64,000 nucleotides of DNA from a bacterium (GTDB taxonomy: Bacteria; Myxococcota_A; Bradymonadia; UBA7976; UBA1532). A model generated the notes under the pieces. The model did no database searches. It had not been told where the DNA came from and saw only the letters and a list, made by a program, of their open reading frames with translations. Position 1 is the stretch's first letter. Each line of letters starts with the position of its first letter. Positions 60,210 to 64,000 of this stretch are shown in pieces. The position numbers were made by a program, and so were the translations under genes. Location: NCBI GenBank assembly GCA_030427205.1, contig JAUHXC010000024.1, forward strand, positions 62,001 through 126,000, in the 5' to 3' direction.

Positions 60210-61529
60210 CTACAGATCGTGCCGGAACGCCAGGCTGATGGCGTGCACCAGCCCACCCGCGCGGTAGTCGCCGACCGGATCGCCCGCCGCCCGCTTGGTG
60301 ACCACCATCTCCTGCATGATCGTGCCCTGCCACGCGAGGTCGATATGCGCCGGGTTGCCCTGCTCTTCGAGCGGGTTGTTGAAGGTGATGCCCAGCCCGG
60401 CGCCGAGCAGGTGCGCGTCGCCGTCGATGTAGTTGAACGCGCCGTCGGGCACCGGCGCCGGGCTCGGCCGCCAGCCGTAGCCGCCGCGCACGACCAGCGT
60501 CTCGTCGACCCGGTACTCGAGGCCCAGCCGCCATACGCCCACGTCGCGGAACTGCAGATCGACCGGCGCGCCGCTCGAGACGTCCAGCCGCTCGCCGAGG
60601 CCGATGCCGTCGAGCACCTGCCCTTCGAGGTCGAGCGCGATCTCGATGCTCGGGTCGGGCGCGGCCGACCAGCGCACGTAGCTCAGCTCGCCGGTGACCA
60701 GCAGGTCGATGGGCTCGATGTCGTAGGCGACGCCGAGGTTGTAGCTCTCGGGGGTGTAGAGCACCGTGCCGCGCAGGTCGAGCCCGACGCTGACGAGGTC
60801 GTCGATGACGATGGTGCTCGGCAGGGCGTAGTCGAGGGCGATGGCCTGGCGCCAGGCGAGGCCGATGGTCAGCCCGTCGAGCGGGGCGAGGTGGATGCCG
60901 GCGGTGCCGGCCGCGGTGAGGGCCACCTCGACCTCGACCGACTGTTCGCGCACGGCGCGGTCGCCGAGGAAGACGGTGAAGTCGACGCCGCCCGCGAGCC
61001 CGGCGAGCACCTGGATGCCGCCGCCGACGCTGAGCCATTCGGTCAGCTCGGTGGACAGACCGGCGGCCACCACGAACTTATCGGGCAGGTTCTGATAGCG
61101 ATAGAACTGCGGGATGCGCCCGTCGGTGATGTCGCCCTCGGCGAGCTGCGCCACCGGCACGTAGATGCCGAGCCCCAGCGCGATGCGGTTGTCGAGGGCT
61201 TCTCCGAGGGGGAAGAGCGCGCCGACGGTGAGCCCGGCGAAGTCGTCGGGCAGCCGCTCGTCGAAGGCGGTCTCGGTCAGCTCGCGGTCGATGGTCAGCC
61301 CCGAGAAGCCGGCGACGAAGCCGGCCCCGGCCACGATGCGCTTGCGCCGGGCGAGCGCGCCGGGGTTGTAGAAGGCGGCGGTGAAGTCGTCGCTGACGGC
61401 GGCCTGGGCGTTGACCATCGAGGCGCCGCGCGGGTCGAAGCCGAAGATGTCGAAGACGCTGGCGTCGGCCGGCGCAATGAAGGCCGCGCCGAGCGCCACG
61501 CCGAGCGCCAGGGGGGCGAGGCGCGCCAT
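60210..61529 (-). CDS. OmpP1/FadL-family outer-membrane transporter
   Basis: 439 residues from the ATG at 61529, which shares a base with the upstream stop (TGATG). After a signal (ALGVALGAAFIAPADA) come beta-barrel features of the FadL family: QAAVSDDFTAAFYNPG (the typical NPA/G motif after the hatch), LGLGIYVPV, LDYALPSTIVIDD, RVDETLVVRGGYGWRPSP and a late FNNPLEEQGNPA. It ends SLAFRHDL without an aromatic residue. It would pass hydrophobic compounds such as fatty acids or aromatics. It is coupled to a lipoprotein gene. Confidence 0.87.
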   Translation of the reverse strand: MARLAPLALGVALGAAFIAPADASVFDIFGFDPRGASMVNAQAAVSDDFTAAFYNPGALARRKRIVAGAGFVAGFSGLTIDRELTETAFDERLPDDFAGLTVGALFPLGEALDNRIALGLGIYVPVAQLAEGDITDGRIPQFYRYQNLPDKFVVAAGLSTELTEWLSVGGGIQVLAGLAGGVDFTVFLGDRAVREQSVEVEVALTAAGTAGIHLAPLDGLTIGLAWRQAIALDYALPSTIVIDDLVSVGLDLRGTVLYTPESYNLGVAYDIEPIDLLVTGELSYVRWSAAPDPSIEIALDLEGQVLDGIGLGERLDVSSGAPVDLQFRDVGVWRLGLEYRVDETLVVRGGYGWRPSPAPVPDGAFNYIDGDAHLLGAGLGITFNNPLEEQGNPAHIDLAWQGTIMQEMVVTKRAAGDPVGDYRAGGLVHAISLAFRHDL

Positions 61530-62725
61530 CAGCCGGGCTCCGCGGGGGTCATGGGCTCGTCGGCGAGCTGCTCGGCGGTGCAGCCATTGACCAGCGCGTC
61601 GAGCACTTCGAAGAGCTCGTCGAGCGCGCCGGCGTCGACGAGCACCAGCAGCTCGAGCAGCAGCGGCCGGGCGGTATTGGGGTCGAGCAGGGTCACCAGC
61701 AGGCTGTCGAACACCCCCTGCAGCTGGGGGTCGGCCAGCAGGCGGTCGAAGAGCACCTGCAACGGAGCCAGGGTCTCCTTGACCGCCGGATCGCCGACCA
61801 GCCCGCCGGCGGCGCTGAGCGCAGTCTCGATGTCGATGACGCCGCCGGTGAACAGCGCGTGCATCGCCCAGGTGAAGACCGGATCCCGGGGCAGCGGCTC
61901 GCTCGACGGGGTCAGGGCGCTGCAGCTGCCGACGCCGTAGACGTCGCAGCAGACCAGATCGGCCAGCACCGGGAAGATCTCGCCGTCCGGGGAGAGCAGC
62001 GCGTCGAGGTCGGCCAGAAATGGCGCGATGGGCGGCTCGTCGAGCGGCAGCAGGTCGATGCCTTCGAGCGGCCGGATGATGTCGCCGGCCACGCTGAACC
62101 CGGGGCGCACGAGGCTCGCGAGCATGTTGCACACCAGCACCGTGAAGCCCTCGCGGTCGAGGGCATCGCCCGCCGAGAGGACCTGCTGCACGATGTCGAG
62201 GCCGAGCACGTCGCCCAGGCCCGCCAACAGGCGCGGGATCTCGGGGGAGGCGGCCAGATCGTCGACGATGCTGTACAGCGCGACCGAGTCGCAGGTGCCC
62301 ACCAGCCGCCGCAGGTCGCCGATGAGATCGGCGCGATAGCTCGTCGGGTCGTCGGGGTCGCCGACCAGCCAGCGCACGAGGTCGAGGGCCAGGGGTGCCA
62401 GCTCACCCACCGCGTCGCTCTGCACCAGGGCGACGAGCGCGTCCCGCTCGGCGGGGTCGAGCGCGGCGAGCAGGGTGATGATGCCGTCGAGCAGCGCCGA
62501 GAGCTGGGCATCGGTGATGCGCTCGGAGACGAAGCGCTTCAGCGCGGGCAGCTGCCCCGACTCGACGAGGGCGAAGGTCTCGGGGGCGAGGCTCGATATG
62601 GGCGGACACGTCGCGGGGGTGACCGTCTGCGTCGGCGCGGGCTGGTCGTCATCGGCGCCGCAGCCGCAGAGCGCGCCGGCGACCAGGGCGAGAGCGAGGC
62701 TGGCGATGCGGGGGCGGCGGAGCAC
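61529..62725 (-). CDS. Lipoprotein, all-helical, coupled to the FadL-like porin
   Basis: 398 residues from a GTG at 62725 that follows GGAGG; the frame is open to 62803 but without a signal. Lipobox LVAGALCGC (Cys near 20-22). The rest is mostly amphipathic helix rich in Leu, Asp and Ala (ITDAQLSALLDGIITLLAAL, PEIPRLLAGLGDVLGLDIV) and contains Cys pairs (CCDVYGVGSC). I recognise no domain. The stop/start overlap with the porin gene suggests that the two act together in the outer membrane. Confidence 0.75.
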   Translation of the reverse strand: MLRRPRIASLALALVAGALCGCGADDDQPAPTQTVTPATCPPISSLAPETFALVESGQLPALKRFVSERITDAQLSALLDGIITLLAALDPAERDALVALVQSDAVGELAPLALDLVRWLVGDPDDPTSYRADLIGDLRRLVGTCDSVALYSIVDDLAASPEIPRLLAGLGDVLGLDIVQQVLSAGDALDREGFTVLVCNMLASLVRPGFSVAGDIIRPLEGIDLLPLDEPPIAPFLADLDALLSPDGEIFPVLADLVCCDVYGVGSCSALTPSSEPLPRDPVFTWAMHALFTGGVIDIETALSAAGGLVGDPAVKETLAPLQVLFDRLLADPQLQGVFDSLLVTLLDPNTARPLLLELLVLVDAGALDELFEVLDALVNGCTAEQLADEPMTPAEPG

Positions 62726-62820
62726 CGGACCTCCGGTGGGCGAGTGGGCGGGCGCAGGCCCGGATGTGGCGGCCGGGGCGCGGCAGCCACGGTTCGAGGG
62801 CACGGTTCAGGGGGCACAGC

Positions 62821-63990
62821 TCAACGGCACAGCGCTTCGAGCGCGCCGGGCTCTCGATGGCACTTCAAACACCCCCGGGCATTGCGGTCAAGCGTCGCGC
62901 AGTCGAACCCCGGCGGATGGGGGCTCGGCGCGCGCAGCCCCAGGGCGGCGTCGGCGGCGTGGCAGGTCACGCAGTCGGACTCGCGATGGCAGCTGGTGCA
63001 CTCGCGCAGGTTGCGCCGGGCGGCGTGGCGGTGATGGGCGGGGCCGGCCGGCTCGCCGGTGACGCCGACGAAGCCGGGCGGGTGGAAGCGCCCGTCGCTG
63101 CCGGTGCGATCGAAGGTCGTCGGGCCGGGCACCATGCTCACGCCCGACCGCGTATGGCAATCGAGGCAGAAGGTCTGCTGGCGATGGCAGCCCACGCAGT
63201 CGGTGGCCCGGCGCGCGTCGATGCCGTGGGTGCGCACGTAATCCGCCGGATGCAGGCTCAGCGGCTTGACCGCCGACGCGTGGCACCGGGCGCAGCCAGG
63301 GCGGGTCAGGGTATCGGCCGGCGCGTGGCACTCGGCGCAGTAGGCCCCGTCGGCGCGGGCCAGCGCCCCGTGGTCTTGCGCGAAGCGGCCGCGGTGGTCG
63401 GCGGGGTGAAAACGCCCGCGGGGCATGAGCGGCCCCGCCGGCAGCCGGGTCTCGAGCCGGCCGTCGGGGCCGGTCGGATGGCACGTCGCGCACGCGATCG
63501 AGGCGTTGTTGCGCGCGTGGCAGTCGACGCAGGTGGCCATATCGGGCAGGAACCGCTCGGCCGCGTCGGTGGACTGCGCCACGCCGCGGTGACAGTCGTC
63601 GCACGTCGCGCCGCGGGCGAGATGCGGCCGGTGGCCGAAGGTGAGCGCCGCCGGCCGGAGCACGACCGGCGCCGGCAGCGGCCGCGCGAGGCCCGTGCGG
63701 CGGGGGTCGGCGGGCAGCGTCGTCGGTCGGTAGCCCGGGTGGCAGGTGGCGCAGCCGGGATCGCCGGGCGGGCGGGCCCGCGGGTCGTGACACTCGAAGC
63801 ACAGCGCCTCGTCGGGCAGCAGCCGATCGCCGGGTCGCACCGACGTATCGGCGGCGGCGTGGCAGCGGCCGCAGGACAGCCCCAGGGCCGCGTGGCGCGC
63901 GTGATCGAAGGTCAGCGGCGTCGAGTCGGCCGGATAGACCGGCCCGACGGGCGGCGGCGCCAGCAGCACCACGAACCACAAGGCGATCAC
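62821..63990 (-). CDS. 13-haem cytochrome c
   Basis: 389 residues from a GTG at 63990 with AGGA nearby; the true start may lie beyond the window. A hydrophobic N-terminus (WFVVLLAPPPVG) suggests export. I count 13 CxxCH motifs (CGRCH, CFECH, CATCH, CDDCH, CVDCH, CATCH, CAECH, CARCH, CVGCH, CLDCH, CTSCH, CVTCH, CLKCH), with extra His that could be distal ligands. Multihaem proteins of this size carry electrons across the periplasm or to the surface, e.g. in nitrate, metal or extracellular respiration. Neighbouring genes do not identify the acceptor. Confidence 0.85.
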   Translation of the reverse strand: MIALWFVVLLAPPPVGPVYPADSTPLTFDHARHAALGLSCGRCHAAADTSVRPGDRLLPDEALCFECHDPRARPPGDPGCATCHPGYRPTTLPADPRRTGLARPLPAPVVLRPAALTFGHRPHLARGATCDDCHRGVAQSTDAAERFLPDMATCVDCHARNNASIACATCHPTGPDGRLETRLPAGPLMPRGRFHPADHRGRFAQDHGALARADGAYCAECHAPADTLTRPGCARCHASAVKPLSLHPADYVRTHGIDARRATDCVGCHRQQTFCLDCHTRSGVSMVPGPTTFDRTGSDGRFHPPGFVGVTGEPAGPAHHRHAARRNLRECTSCHRESDCVTCHAADAALGLRAPSPHPPGFDCATLDRNARGCLKCHREPGALEALCR

Positions 63991-64000
63991 CAGCGATCCT

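Overview
The window looks like a chromosomal segment of a flagellated, high-GC member of the Myxococcota (former Deltaproteobacteria). This rests on a MopE-type calcium/copper-binding repeat protein ending in a MYXO-CTERM-like tail, a 2,005-residue Cys-rich lipoprotein with Myxococcus-type CGDG...EQCDDGN repeats, many lipoproteins with Asp/Ala/Glu/Pro linkers, an FHA/sigma-54 activator next to a Ser/Thr kinase, and a hybrid histidine kinase. Family-level placement is not possible from sequence alone. I found no rRNA, tRNA or CRISPR array. Coding density is high, and many shared stop/start overlaps mark operons.

Left end (1-8.4 kb): two paralogous flagellin genes, the first cut by the window edge, bracket a 2.7-kb gene-poor island and a tyrosine recombinase. 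The island holds a cluster of hairpins, a 51-bp tandem array, a ~950-bp interrupted palindrome and a strictly phased 33-bp array of 15 units. A PAS/histidine-kinase/receiver protein follows.

8.4-34.6 kb: an HSP90-family gene coupled to a lipoprotein; a lipoprotein esterase with a CBM20-like module; the MopE-type protein; an NCS2 nucleobase permease divergent from a cardiolipin-synthase-like phospholipase D, whose 3' end is duplicated; a DUF2807 lipoprotein; a tightly coupled ECF sigma / membrane anti-sigma / caspase-like operon; an ABC-F ATPase; a GH31 lipoprotein; a diheme cytochrome lipoprotein; a GntR/YtrA-type repressor with its membrane partner and two perfect 9-bp palindromic operators; and a LysR regulator.

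34.7-53.5 kb: divergent from the LysR gene is one 1,013-codon frame that joins maleylacetate reductase, an alpha/beta hydrolase and a homogentisate 1,2-dioxygenase-like enzyme. Next come the giant Cys-rich lipoprotein, an MBL-fold hydrolase, a fatty-acid hydroxylase/sterol desaturase, an SDR, release factor 3, and a PknK-like Ser/Thr kinase divergent from an FHA/sigma-54 activator.

53.5-64 kb: a secreted protein with a fascin-like trefoil, a secreted C39-like cysteine peptidase homologue, a small envelope protein, and a two-gene Septu-like defence module. Its ATPase (PtuA-like) carries an extra N-terminal nuclease-like domain and is coupled to an HNH protein (PtuB-like). A FadL-like porin, its coupled lipoprotein and a 13-haem cytochrome close the window. 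The strongest leads are the three-enzyme fusion, the Septu variant, the flagellin/recombinase island and the sigma/anti-sigma/caspase operon.
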